Source: Aestuariibaculum lutulentum (lineage in GTDB: Bacteria; Bacteroidota; Bacteroidia; Flavobacteriales; Flavobacteriaceae). Taken from it: a stretch of 64,000 bases of DNA. Positions 8,913 to 17,765 of this stretch are shown in pieces (position 1 is the stretch's first letter; every line of letters starts with the position of its first letter). The DNA lies in NCBI RefSeq assembly GCF_032926325.1, contig NZ_CP136709.1, positions 2,127,501 through 2,191,500 of the forward strand. Direction: 5' to 3'. Position numbers and translations under genes: made by a program. The notes under the pieces were generated by a model. That model searched no databases and was not told where the DNA came from. It saw only the letters and a list, made by a program, of their open reading frames with translations.

Positions 8913-10397
8913 ATGATGATTTTAAAAATAAAATTTCAGCAACTGTTCGCGCTGCTTGTAACGCTAATGTTGGCTGTTTCTTGTATGGATGATTTAGGTA
9001 ATTACGATTACCAGGATATTAACGAAGTAGCATTCGGGAATATTGATGAAAAATATGTTGTAAAGCGATTCGATAATCTGGTAATTAATCCGGAAGTATA
9101 TTTTAGGCTTGATGAAAGTGGAATGGGAGAATATGAATACCGTTGGGTTGCCGTTAAAGATACAGGAATAGGAATACAGGAGTTAACCGAACTATCGGAA
9201 AGTAAAAATCTGGACGAGGTTATTTCGCTAGTACCAGGTGACTATTTTGGTTATTATTTCGTGAAGGATGTAAAAACCGGAATAGAAACGCAATACCGTT
9301 TTGATATTGAAGTTACCAACTCAATTTATGAAGGCTGGTTGGTTTTGAGTGATGGTACAGATGCTCCTCAATTAGATATGATATCGCTTATTGACGGAGA
9401 GTACAGTCCTATTTATAATGTACTGGATGGTTCTGGAATTGAACTAGGTGGTGAAGCCGGATTTGTATATACCTTTGGATATGATATAAATTTTTACGGC
9501 ATTTATGTGTCCACATCGGGTAATGGTACCACTAAGATACATCCGGATACCTTCGAATGGTTGCCTACCTATACCATAGCAAACGAATTTGTAACACCGC
9601 AACCTGCCGATCTGGAATTAGATAATTTAGAATCGCAATCTGGAAGAACAGGTTTTGCCTTATTTGGCGGCAATGCGTATTATTATAACACTGTTATTGG
9701 TACGGCTTACAGTAGTCCGATTAATATTTTGGGAGGAACACAGTTTGAAGTGTCTCCAATGATAGGTAAAGGAGGGCAAACGACCTATTCGGCCATGTAC
9801 GATAATACTAATAAACGTTTTGTAAGGTCGTACCGTGGGCGCATGTATACGTTTGCAGCATCGGCTTCTACCAAGTTCGATTATAACAACACTGGCATGG
9901 AACTGGTTTATATGAAAAGTAATGATTATGGTGGTTACAACGGTGCTGCTGTATTTAGTATACTACGTGATCCTGCTACATCAAAATATTATCTTGCCGT
10001 TTTCAATATGAGTAATTCTGCTCAGCTATACTATGGTGAAATTACAGATCCTAATTTTGCACAAGCTTCTAATATTACCGTTAATCCTGTTTACGGTTAC
10101 TTATATTACAATATTGGATCTAAAGTATATCGATACGATTGGAATCCTGAAATACCGGCAACAAGGTTGGAGTTAGATGCAGGTAATGACGAAATTACCA
10201 TGCTTAAATTCCATGATTTTATTGGAGGTAAAGCTGAATATGTTACAATGCAAAATCATTTAATTGTTGGTCGCCATAATGGTACCGAAGGAAAACTGGA
10301 GTTTTACGATGTATTAAATTTAAATCAACCTTTAAATTTAGTAGACACCTATTCTGGTTTTGGTAAAGTGAAAAGTATTAGTTACAGACAGCGTTAG
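8913..10397 (+). CDS. PKD-like family lipoprotein (locus A)
   Basis: This 494-residue lipoprotein has lipobox Cys24 (LAVSC) and then the hallmark MDDLGNYDY. The N-terminal part looks like a PKD/Ig-type beta sandwich (YRWVAVKD and PGDYFGYYFVKD). The C-terminal two thirds is beta-rich and begins EGWLVLSDGTDAPQLDM; it may be a propeller-like domain, but this is a guess. The family follows DUF4843 in many SusCD loci and probably forms part of the surface capture complex. Translation could begin at 8913 or 8916. The paralogue in locus B carries the matching MEDEGNYDY start. Confidence 0.8.
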   Translation: MMILKIKFQQLFALLVTLMLAVSCMDDLGNYDYQDINEVAFGNIDEKYVVKRFDNLVINPEVYFRLDESGMGEYEYRWVAVKDTGIGIQELTELSESKNLDEVISLVPGDYFGYYFVKDVKTGIETQYRFDIEVTNSIYEGWLVLSDGTDAPQLDMISLIDGEYSPIYNVLDGSGIELGGEAGFVYTFGYDINFYGIYVSTSGNGTTKIHPDTFEWLPTYTIANEFVTPQPADLELDNLESQSGRTGFALFGGNAYYYNTVIGTAYSSPINILGGTQFEVSPMIGKGGQTTYSAMYDNTNKRFVRSYRGRMYTFAASASTKFDYNNTGMELVYMKSNDYGGYNGAAVFSILRDPATSKYYLAVFNMSNSAQLYYGEITDPNFAQASNITVNPVYGYLYYNIGSKVYRYDWNPEIPATRLELDAGNDEITMLKFHDFIGGKAEYVTMQNHLIVGRHNGTEGKLEFYDVLNLNQPLNLVDTYSGFGKVKSISYRQR

Positions 10398-10423
10398 AAA
10401 TAATAAAAAAATGAATTAAAATG

Positions 10424-10459
10424 GGAGATTTTTGTATTGTACATTATCTCCTGTTTTTT
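10424..10459 (+). terminator. Terminator-like hairpin between PKD-like and thioredoxin genes
   Basis: GGAGAT (10424-10429) pairs with ATCTCC (10446-10451), with a possible inner GTA/TAC pairing, and six T residues follow at 10454-10459. It would separate expression of the SusCD complex genes from the thioredoxin-fold genes, fully or partly. Confidence 0.5.
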
Positions 10460-10476
10460 CAATTAATTAGATGTAA

Positions 10477-11325
10477 ATGAAAAATTTTTATAAAATAATT
10501 GTTTTAGCAATTACATTTTTATTGAGTTGTTCAAGTTTTTCTCAAACCAAATTTATTAAAGCATCATGGGAAGAAGTACTTATGCAAGCCAAAAAAGAAA
10601 ATAAATTAATATTTGTCGATTTGTATTTTACCGGGTGTTTTCCTTGTAAGCAAATGGACGATAAGGTGTTTCCTGATTCTAGAGTGGCAGAGGTGTTAAA
10701 TACATCGTTTATCGCTTTTAAATCAGATATTTTTAAGGAAGATATTGGTAAGAAAATTGCCCGGAAATATGGTGTCACAGGTTTTCCTTCGTTTATTGTT
10801 TTAGATGCTAACGGAAATACTATAGAGGTGACTTCAGGGTATCATAGTGTAGAGGAATTAGTCGCAGTATTAGAATTGGCAAAGTCTAATGAGAGTAAAA
10901 AACAATTTAAAGCGTATTCAAAAAAAATACAAGGTGATTATCCACAGTTTTATAACGATGCATATCTAAAGAACAAACGACAAGTGTCTTTCGAGGTGGT
11001 CGATGCGTATTTAAAATCTCAGAAAAATTTAAGTGAAGAAATACCATTTTTAATCATTACAGGTCTACGAATTGGAGGAGAATATGCCGATTACATTATA
11101 GAAAATGCAACATCACTTTCCAGTGCTTATGGACATGTGCCTGTACGAAACTATATAGCTTCTACAGTGAACTTAAAAGCAAAGGTTTTTGCAAATAATA
11201 ATGATATTGATGGTTTTAATAAACTTTTAAGTAAAGTTAAGCCTCATTTTACCGAAAGTGAATGGGAACGATTTAGTGCGGGTTTTGATAAAACTTTTGA
11301 GAAAAACAAAGGTGAATCGAAATAG
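10477..11325 (+). CDS. Thioredoxin-fold protein, exported
   Basis: The 282-residue protein has an N-terminal export signal. FLLSC at Cys18 could be a lipobox, or cleavage could follow SFSQ. The thioredoxin domain at about residues 28-130 has the redox pair Cys54-x-x-Cys57 (CFPC), the cis-Pro region GFPSFIVLD and the WEEVLMQAKKENKLIFVD start typical of DUF255/thioredoxin_7-like proteins. The helical C-terminal half, about 150 residues, has no recognised domain. It is probably a periplasmic disulfide reductase. It sits between the PKD-like gene and a TlpA-like gene. Confidence 0.85.
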   Translation: MKNFYKIIVLAITFLLSCSSFSQTKFIKASWEEVLMQAKKENKLIFVDLYFTGCFPCKQMDDKVFPDSRVAEVLNTSFIAFKSDIFKEDIGKKIARKYGVTGFPSFIVLDANGNTIEVTSGYHSVEELVAVLELAKSNESKKQFKAYSKKIQGDYPQFYNDAYLKNKRQVSFEVVDAYLKSQKNLSEEIPFLIITGLRIGGEYADYIIENATSLSSAYGHVPVRNYIASTVNLKAKVFANNNDIDGFNKLLSKVKPHFTESEWERFSAGFDKTFEKNKGESK

Positions 11326-11375
11326 AAAAGAAATAGATATATATTTAAAAACAGAAAAGATAATTTAGAATTAAA

Positions 11376-12422
11376 ATGAAGCAAATTAAAACTTTAGCAT
11401 TATTAATTGTGGTAGGTGGTGTGTTTGCCTGCAAAGCAAATCGGTCACATCCTAATTTTGTTGAAATATCAGGAACTATACATAATGCTAAATCTAAAGA
11501 GGTTACGCTTTATACTATGGGAGGTGATAATAAAACAATTGCCATTCAGGAAAATGGAACCTTTAAAGATACGTTCGCTGTGAAGTCCGGTAAATCAGAT
11601 TTTCAAATGTTACTAAACGAAGATCAGGTGATGACTAAATTATATGCCAAGAATGGAGCCAATATTTATTTAGAGGCAGATGCAAGTGATTTTAAAAATA
11701 CCATAAAGTTTAGTAATGACTTTGCTGATTATAATAATTATCAAAGTGAGAAATACAGAATTATCAGCTCTGATATAGGTTTCGACCCTAAAATTTGGTA
11801 TCGTTTTGATGAAGCTGAATTTGAAGAACATGTTAATACGTTAAGAGGAACCTTAAATACTGCTTTGCATTCCTATAAAACTATTACTCCAGAGCAAATA
11901 GAAAAAGAAAATACCTTTACAGAGCGCTATATTAAAAATATTACTTCAAAATATGAGAAGGAACATAGTTTTGCCACAAAGTTAGATAAAGGGAGCGTTT
12001 CTCCTGAATTTGTTGATTATGAAAATTATGATGGCTCTAAAACATCGCTTTCAGATTTTAAAGGTAAGTATGTGTTTATAGATGTCTGGGCAACCTGGTG
12101 TACACCGTGTAAGGCTCAAATTCCTTATTTAGAAGAATTGGAAAAGGAGTATAAAGATGAGAATATCGTTTTTGTTAGTATGTCTGTTGATAAACCATCC
12201 GATAAGGAAAAATGGAGCAAAATGGTGAAAGATAAAAATATGTCTGGCGTACAAATATTGGCTCCAAATGCTACAAAATCTGAGTTTGCTTTGGCCTATA
12301 ATATAAATTCCATTCCACGATTTATATTAATCGATCCGCAAGGTAATATTGTAGATTTCGATGCACCAAGACCATCAAATAAAGAAGCAATTCACAAATT
12401 ATTAGATATTGTGAAATCTTAA
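11376..12422 (+). CDS. TlpA-like lipoprotein disulfide reductase with N-terminal DUF4369-like domain
   Basis: The 348-residue lipoprotein has lipobox Cys19 (VFAC), then a beta-rich N-terminal domain (VEISGTIHNAKSKEVTLYT) like DUF4369. A C-terminal TlpA/ResA-type thioredoxin domain follows, with DVWATWCTPCKAQIPYLEEL; the redox cysteines are Cys242 and Cys245. Such proteins reduce disulfides on the periplasmic side of a membrane, fed by DsbD. A DsbD gene lies about 13 kb downstream, and a paralogue of this protein (27551) lies right beside that DsbD. A strong terminator follows. Confidence 0.88.
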   Translation: MKQIKTLALLIVVGGVFACKANRSHPNFVEISGTIHNAKSKEVTLYTMGGDNKTIAIQENGTFKDTFAVKSGKSDFQMLLNEDQVMTKLYAKNGANIYLEADASDFKNTIKFSNDFADYNNYQSEKYRIISSDIGFDPKIWYRFDEAEFEEHVNTLRGTLNTALHSYKTITPEQIEKENTFTERYIKNITSKYEKEHSFATKLDKGSVSPEFVDYENYDGSKTSLSDFKGKYVFIDVWATWCTPCKAQIPYLEELEKEYKDENIVFVSMSVDKPSDKEKWSKMVKDKNMSGVQILAPNATKSEFALAYNINSIPRFILIDPQGNIVDFDAPRPSNKEAIHKLLDIVKS

Positions 12423-12437
12423 AATAAAAACAAAAAC

Positions 12438-12472
12438 AAAACGGCAATTCAAATGAATTGCCGTTTTGTTTT
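12438..12472 (+). terminator. Rho-independent terminator ending locus A
   Basis: A perfect 13-bp stem, AAAACGGCAATTC (12438-12450) with GAATTGCCGTTTT (12455-12467), closes the loop AAAT and runs into GTTTTA. It separates locus A from the sigma gene of locus B. Confidence 0.85.
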
Positions 12473-12521
12473 ATGTAAGATTTTTTTATTAGATTTATAA
12501 TTAAATTCGCTCTAAGTCAAG

Positions 12522-13082
12522 ATGATGAACCTTATTTTACAAGGCATAAGAAATAAAGATGAACAAGTTTTTAAAAACTTGTTTGATAGTCATTACAATG
12601 GCTTGGTAACTTATGCTAATGGCTTTTTATTTGATAAAGACGCCAGCGAAGATTTAGTCCAGGAGGTATACATATATATATGGGAGAATGCTTCTAAAAT
12701 GGACGTGCACACTTCTCTAAATAGTTATCTCTACAGAATGGTTAGAAATCGTTGTTTTAATTATTTAAAATCGATAAAGATTACCGATAATTTTAAATTA
12801 CTCGAATTTAATATAGAATTGTTTTCAGAGCATGTTGTTGAAACTGCTTCAGAAGATGATAAAAAAATTATATATCATCAAATTTTAAAAATTATCGATT
12901 CGCTTCCCGAAAAAATGCAGGAAATAGTCCGTTTAAAATTTATTCAAAATTATACTTACCTTGAAATAGCTGAAGAGCTTGGTGTTTCTGTAAACACGGT
13001 AAAAACGCAGCTTAAGCGATCAAAAATAAAAATTACAGAAATGATTACAGTTGTTTTAGTTTTACTCGATTTGAAGAGATAA
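12522..13082 (+). CDS. ECF RNA polymerase sigma factor (locus B)
   Basis: The 186-residue RpoE/FecI-type sigma factor shows region 2 as LFDSHYNGLVTYANGFLF and SEDLVQEVYIYIWEN. Region 4 shows LPEKMQEIVRLKFIQNYTYL followed by an EIAEELGVSVNTVKTQ helix-turn-helix. It begins locus B and is followed 101 bases later by its likely anti-sigma partner FecR. The first of two adjacent ATGs is used; the second (12525) is equally possible. Unlike locus A, this sigma gene is co-directional with the rest of the locus, which would allow positive feedback on itself only if a promoter lies upstream of 12522. Confidence 0.92.
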   Translation: MMNLILQGIRNKDEQVFKNLFDSHYNGLVTYANGFLFDKDASEDLVQEVYIYIWENASKMDVHTSLNSYLYRMVRNRCFNYLKSIKITDNFKLLEFNIELFSEHVVETASEDDKKIIYHQILKIIDSLPEKMQEIVRLKFIQNYTYLEIAEELGVSVNTVKTQLKRSKIKITEMITVVLVLLDLKR

Positions 13083-13146
13083 ATGAAAGTTTTTAACATT
13101 TTTGTTAAAAAATTATAAAAATTTGTCACCCATTGTTAAGGTTGTG

Positions 13147-13161
13147 TTGTCGTAGTGTTAA
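13147..13161 (+). promoter_or_regulatory. Candidate sigma-dependent promoter element upstream of fecR (locus B)
   Basis: TTGTCGTAGTGTTAA lies 22 bases before the fecR start and matches the element at 1957-1970 upstream of the paralogous fecR in sequence and distance. It is proposed as a promoter element for the cognate ECF sigma factor. Confidence 0.35.
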
Positions 13162-13183
13162 ACGAAGACATTAAACCAAACAA

Positions 13184-14317
13184 ATGGAATTCAAATTAAT
13201 CATTAAAAAACTAAACGATACCATAACAGAGGAGGAGAACATTCAGTTTGAATCTTGGTATCAGGAATCTCAAAGACATCGGGATTATTTCGAACACGTC
13301 AAGAATAACTATTCAGATTCAATAAATGATATCGATATTGATAAAGACGCTGCCTGGGAACTTCTTGAGGAAAAAATAAAAGCTTCTCAAAACCAAACAT
13401 CATCATATTGGAAATATGCTGTTGCAGCGATGGTAGTTATTTTACTTAGCGTTCCGGTTTTTACTAAGCTTTTAAAAGAATCATCATCTTCACAAGAATT
13501 TGTAACGACTAAAATTTTACCTGGAGTAGATAAAGCTATTTTAACTTTAGATGATGGCACTCAAATTGCTTTAGAAAACGGAGCTAATTATGAGAAAGAA
13601 AACATTGTTAGTAACGGCGAAAAAATAGTCTACAAATCGCAGGCTAAAAAAAACAATGTTGTTGTTTATAATACCTTAAGCATACCAAGAGGCGGCGAGT
13701 TTTCTATGGAGCTTTCTGATGGTACTAAGGTTCAGTTAAACTCTGAAACTCAAATAAAATATCCTGTAAACTTTATAAAAGGAAGGACCAGACAAGTAGA
13801 ACTTGTTTATGGGGAAGCTTATTTTGAAGTATCATCAAGTGATGAAAACGAGGGAAGCAAGTTTTTTGTATTGAATAATAGTCAAAGCATAGAAGTTGTT
13901 GGTACAAAGTTTAATGTGAAGGCATATAAAGATGAGGACTTTATTTATACCACTTTAGCAGAAGGAAAAGTACAAGTTGAAAGTGAGAACGGAACATTTT
14001 TATTAGAGCCAGGAGAACAGACTGTTTTTAATACCAGAACTAAAGAAATTAGTAAAACAATCACCGATGTACATGCCGAATTAGCCTGGATTGATGGCGA
14101 CTTTATGTTTAATAAAAAGCCATTGCTGGATATTATAAAGGTACTGTCGCGTTGGTATGATGTGGACTTTATTATCGAAGGAGAATCAATTAAACATCAA
14201 AAGTTTAACGGGCAATTAAGCCGAAAACAAAATTTAGAAATCATATTAGAATTAATAAAGACTACAGAAAAGCTTGAGTCTTATGAAATAAAAGGAAAAA
14301 CAATCATTTTGAAATAA
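13184..14317 (+). CDS. FecR-family anti-sigma factor (locus B)
   Basis: This 377-residue single-pass membrane protein has a cytoplasmic sigma-binding part (about 1-74), a membrane segment at about 75-94 (YAVAAMVVILLSVPVF) and a periplasmic FecR domain with PRGGEFSMELSDGTKVQLN, LVYGEAYFEV and VVGTKFNVKAY. The C-terminal DUF4974 domain has GDFMFNKKPLLDII and LSRWYDVDF. It should transmit the signal from the STN domain of the downstream SusC to the upstream sigma factor. The domain order is the same as in the locus A FecR. Confidence 0.93.
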   Translation: MEFKLIIKKLNDTITEEENIQFESWYQESQRHRDYFEHVKNNYSDSINDIDIDKDAAWELLEEKIKASQNQTSSYWKYAVAAMVVILLSVPVFTKLLKESSSSQEFVTTKILPGVDKAILTLDDGTQIALENGANYEKENIVSNGEKIVYKSQAKKNNVVVYNTLSIPRGGEFSMELSDGTKVQLNSETQIKYPVNFIKGRTRQVELVYGEAYFEVSSSDENEGSKFFVLNNSQSIEVVGTKFNVKAYKDEDFIYTTLAEGKVQVESENGTFLLEPGEQTVFNTRTKEISKTITDVHAELAWIDGDFMFNKKPLLDIIKVLSRWYDVDFIIEGESIKHQKFNGQLSRKQNLEIILELIKTTEKLESYEIKGKTIILK

Positions 14318-14324
14318 AAAAAAA

Positions 14325-14368
14325 GAGGGAAAAGAATATAAACCTTGGACCGTGAATATTTCTCCCTC
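14325..14368 (+). terminator. Hairpin between fecR and susC (possible attenuator), locus B
   Basis: GAGGGA (14325-14330) pairs with TCCCTC (14363-14368), and AATAT (14335-14339) with ATATT (14356-14360), separated by a small internal loop. The hairpin sits in the same fecR-susC gap as the one at 3193-3222. A T-run is lacking, so it may instead stabilise the susC message. Confidence 0.3.
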
Positions 14369-14425
14369 CTTATACATTGAAAATAATTAATTAAAAAGGT
14401 TTAACTAACTAATTCATGCAAATTT

Positions 14426-17400
14426 ATGAAAATTAACTTAATTAACCTCCGTGCCTTGTTGGGTAAACGGTGTTTAAAAATTATGATGCGAACTCTGATT
14501 TTTTCCTGGTGTTTTACAGTCTTTAGTTTGGCGCCCTCGAATACGTTATCTCAGAATACCAAAATTGTGGTAGATGAAGATAAAGCCGTGACTATAGATC
14601 AAGTTTTTAGCATGATCAGTCATCAAACAGATTATAATTTTATCTATTCTGATGATTTGTTTGAAAACATGTCTTTGGTACATCTTAAAAAAGGAAAAAT
14701 TAAAATTGTTGATTTATTAAAAGAATGTATTATTTCAAATCGTTTGAATTTTTCGATTTCTGAATTTAATACCATCATAATAAAGAAACCCAAACTGGTT
14801 CAGGAAACCATCAGGGGTGTTGTAAAAGACCAGAGCGGAATGCCTCTTCCGGGAGTTACAATTTTAATAAAAGGAACTAACAAAGGAACAACAACCGACT
14901 TTGATGGGCAATATGCTGTTTATGCCGACGATGAAACCGTTTTGGTATTTAGTTATATTGGGTATAAAACCACAGAGATTGTTGTAGGTGAAAAAACTAA
15001 AATAGATGTGGTTCTAGAACCGGATTTAAGTGAACTGGAAGAGGTTGTAGTTACCGGTATTGTTGAAAGAAAGAGAGAAAGTTTTACAGGGGCTGTAACA
15101 ACAGTTTCAGGTGAAGAGTTAAAAGCCATTGGCAATTTAAATATTATAGAAAGTTTAAAAACTTTAGATCCTTCGTTCGTTATAGTAGAAAATAATAATT
15201 TAGGATCGAACCCTAATAGAATTCCAGATATAGAAGTTCGAGGAAAAACCAGTGTGTCTACAGATAATTTAAGAGATGAATTTGGGAATAACCCAAACCA
15301 GCCATTATTTATTTTAGATGGTTTTGAAACCACCCTTCGTGCAATTATAGATTTAGATATGAGCCGCGTGGCATCTATTACTATTTTAAAAGATGCATCC
15401 TCTACGGCGCTTTATGGGGCAAAGGCTGCTAACGGTGTTATTGTTGTGGAAACAGTAAAACCAAAATCGGGAAAATTAAGAATTATGTATAATGCCGATT
15501 TACGATTAGAAATGCCAGACTTAACCGATTATAATTTAATGGATGCCGAGCAAAAGCTTGAATATGAGAAACTGTCAGGGTTATATTATTCAGCAGATGC
15601 AACCGATCAAAAAATATTCGATAGAAGATATAATACCATACTGGCAGAAGTAAAAAGAGGTGTGGATACGTATTGGTTAAACGAACCATTACAGGTTGGG
15701 ATTACTCAAGGACATTCTATTTATGCCGACGGAGGGGATAATGTTTTTACCTATGGTGTAGGCGTGAATTATAGAAATCTTAAAGGTGTAATGAAAGGCT
15801 CTAATCGTGAGACCTGGGGAGCCAATATTGATTTAACTTATCGTAAAGATAAATTGAATATTACCAACCGATTAAGAGTTAATGGGTACGACTCAAACGA
15901 ATCGCCTTATGGTTCTTTTTCAAATTTTGCGAAGGCCAATCCTTATTTCAGAAAAACCGATGAAGAAGGAAATATTACGAAGTTTTTAGATATCGATGGG
16001 TTATTTGGAACAAGCTACAATAATCCTTTGTATAACGGAACACTTAATGTGCTTAACAATACTGATAATTTATTACTTACCAACAACCTTCAGGCTATTT
16101 ATTCCTTTAATAGTAAGTTTAGAGTACAGTCTGGTCTTCAGCTTAGTAAAGGTATAACAACAACGGAAGTGTTTTTACCACCTGAGCATACAGACTTTAA
16201 AGGTGCCAATTACAAACAACGTGGTAGTTACACAAATACACGAACAGACAATTTTAATTTCAGATTAAATACCATGGCCACATATGCTCAGGTATTTAAC
16301 GAAAAACACAGTGTCACAACAAATATTCGTGGTGAAGTAGAAGAAACAAGTTTTGATCGCTTATCAGTTAAAGCGGTTGGATTTCCTTTAGGGACAAATG
16401 GTAATCCTGCTTATGCTTTTAGTTATCAGCCAGATTCTAAGCCATCAACGGCTCAAAGTAAATATAGAAGAGTAAATGTATTGGCAAGTGCAAACTATGC
16501 TTTCGATAATACATATTTTTTAGATGCAACGTATCGTCTTGATGGGTCTACTTCCTTTGGCTCTAATGAGAAATATTCGCCATTCTGGTCTGCAGGTGCA
16601 GGTGTTAATTTACATAGTGCATTCAATATTAATCCAGAGGTAATGTCTCAGTTAAGGTTAAGAGGAAATATAGGTTCTGTGGGTAACCAAGGTTTCGGAA
16701 ATCTGTCATCGGTTACAATTTATGGTTTTGAGCAGTATGTAAATGTTTTTGGTCAGGCAGTTACCGTGAATACCTTGGCTAACCCCGACCTACAATGGCA
16801 AAATACCCTAACAACCAGTGTGGGAATAGACATGACCATGTTTGGAAATAGAGTTAATGCTACTTTTAATGCCTATACAAAAAAGACAGATCCGCTAGTA
16901 GTTAAAATTGACCTGCCATCATCAACTGGAGTATACGGATATCCTATTAATGCCGGTTATATGGATACAAGAGGTATAGAGGCTATTTTAAGAGTATCGC
17001 CAATTTATAATCCTAAAGAGAATTTTATTTGGACGCTTGGCTTAACGGCAAGCGCACTTAAAAATGAATATGGGGGCTTTAATAATATTTTAGAATCGCT
17101 TAACGATCAGGAACGTCAAAATGCAAGTTTAATTCGTTACACAGATGGTTATAGTCCAGACGATATGTGGGCGGTAGAATCTTTAGGTATTGATCCAGGA
17201 ACAGGTAGAGAGGTGTTTCAAACTTTAGATGGAGTGCCAACTTATGTTTACAATTCAGATGACGTAAAAGTTATGGGGAATTCCAGACCTACAGTAGAGG
17301 GAGTTGTAAGTAGTAATCTGCGTTTTAAAAACTTATCTATTGGTGTTAATTTCCGTTATAGAGTAGGTGGTGATGTGTTAAATACTGCATTGTTTAATAA

Positions 17401-17746
17401 GGTTGAAAATATTCGTAAGTACGATTTCAGTAATCAGGATTTAAGAGCATTAACCGAACGTTGGAAAGAACCTGGAGATGAGGCCATGTTTAAAAGTATT
17501 ACCAATTTTGATGCGACACCAATCTCTTCGCGTTTTATTCAAAGAGAAAATGTACTTATTGGGGAGTCCATCAATTTAGGCTATGATTTCAGTAATACCG
17601 GTTTTGTTAAAAGTTTAGGTTTAAGTCAGTTAAGACTTAATGCTTATATGAATGATACATTCCGTCTGTCATCAGTTAAGGTAGAGCGTGGTATCGATTA
17701 TCCGTTTGCTCAAAATGTGTCATTCAGTTTAAATGCAAGGTTCTAA
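14426..17746 (+). CDS. SusC/RagA-type TonB-dependent transporter with STN signalling domain (locus B)
   Basis: This 1106-residue outer-membrane protein has a signal peptide ending around NTLSQ, an STN domain (KAVTIDQVFSMISHQTDYNF), a carboxypeptidase-D-like domain (GVVKDQSGMPLPGVTILI), a TonB-box-like LEEVVVTG, a plug with VRGKTSVSTDNL and an ILDGFETTLR motif, and a barrel ending in Phe. Plug and first barrel strands are very similar to the locus A SusC, while the STN domain has diverged much more. That fits a duplication in which each copy keeps its own signalling partner. SusD follows 19 bases downstream. Confidence 0.95.
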   Translation: MKINLINLRALLGKRCLKIMMRTLIFSWCFTVFSLAPSNTLSQNTKIVVDEDKAVTIDQVFSMISHQTDYNFIYSDDLFENMSLVHLKKGKIKIVDLLKECIISNRLNFSISEFNTIIIKKPKLVQETIRGVVKDQSGMPLPGVTILIKGTNKGTTTDFDGQYAVYADDETVLVFSYIGYKTTEIVVGEKTKIDVVLEPDLSELEEVVVTGIVERKRESFTGAVTTVSGEELKAIGNLNIIESLKTLDPSFVIVENNNLGSNPNRIPDIEVRGKTSVSTDNLRDEFGNNPNQPLFILDGFETTLRAIIDLDMSRVASITILKDASSTALYGAKAANGVIVVETVKPKSGKLRIMYNADLRLEMPDLTDYNLMDAEQKLEYEKLSGLYYSADATDQKIFDRRYNTILAEVKRGVDTYWLNEPLQVGITQGHSIYADGGDNVFTYGVGVNYRNLKGVMKGSNRETWGANIDLTYRKDKLNITNRLRVNGYDSNESPYGSFSNFAKANPYFRKTDEEGNITKFLDIDGLFGTSYNNPLYNGTLNVLNNTDNLLLTNNLQAIYSFNSKFRVQSGLQLSKGITTTEVFLPPEHTDFKGANYKQRGSYTNTRTDNFNFRLNTMATYAQVFNEKHSVTTNIRGEVEETSFDRLSVKAVGFPLGTNGNPAYAFSYQPDSKPSTAQSKYRRVNVLASANYAFDNTYFLDATYRLDGSTSFGSNEKYSPFWSAGAGVNLHSAFNINPEVMSQLRLRGNIGSVGNQGFGNLSSVTIYGFEQYVNVFGQAVTVNTLANPDLQWQNTLTTSVGIDMTMFGNRVNATFNAYTKKTDPLVVKIDLPSSTGVYGYPINAGYMDTRGIEAILRVSPIYNPKENFIWTLGLTASALKNEYGGFNNILESLNDQERQNASLIRYTDGYSPDDMWAVESLGIDPGTGREVFQTLDGVPTYVYNSDDVKVMGNSRPTVEGVVSSNLRFKNLSIGVNFRYRVGGDVLNTALFNKVENIRKYDFSNQDLRALTERWKEPGDEAMFKSITNFDATPISSRFIQRENVLIGESINLGYDFSNTGFVKSLGLSQLRLNAYMNDTFRLSSVKVERGIDYPFAQNVSFSLNARF

Positions 17747-17765
17747 CAAAAAAATATAAAAGAAA

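Noticed and set aside
14953..15333. 126-codon minus-strand frame inside susC of locus B
   Set aside because: It is antisense to the strongly supported plug region of SusC and has low-complexity Ser/Thr composition.
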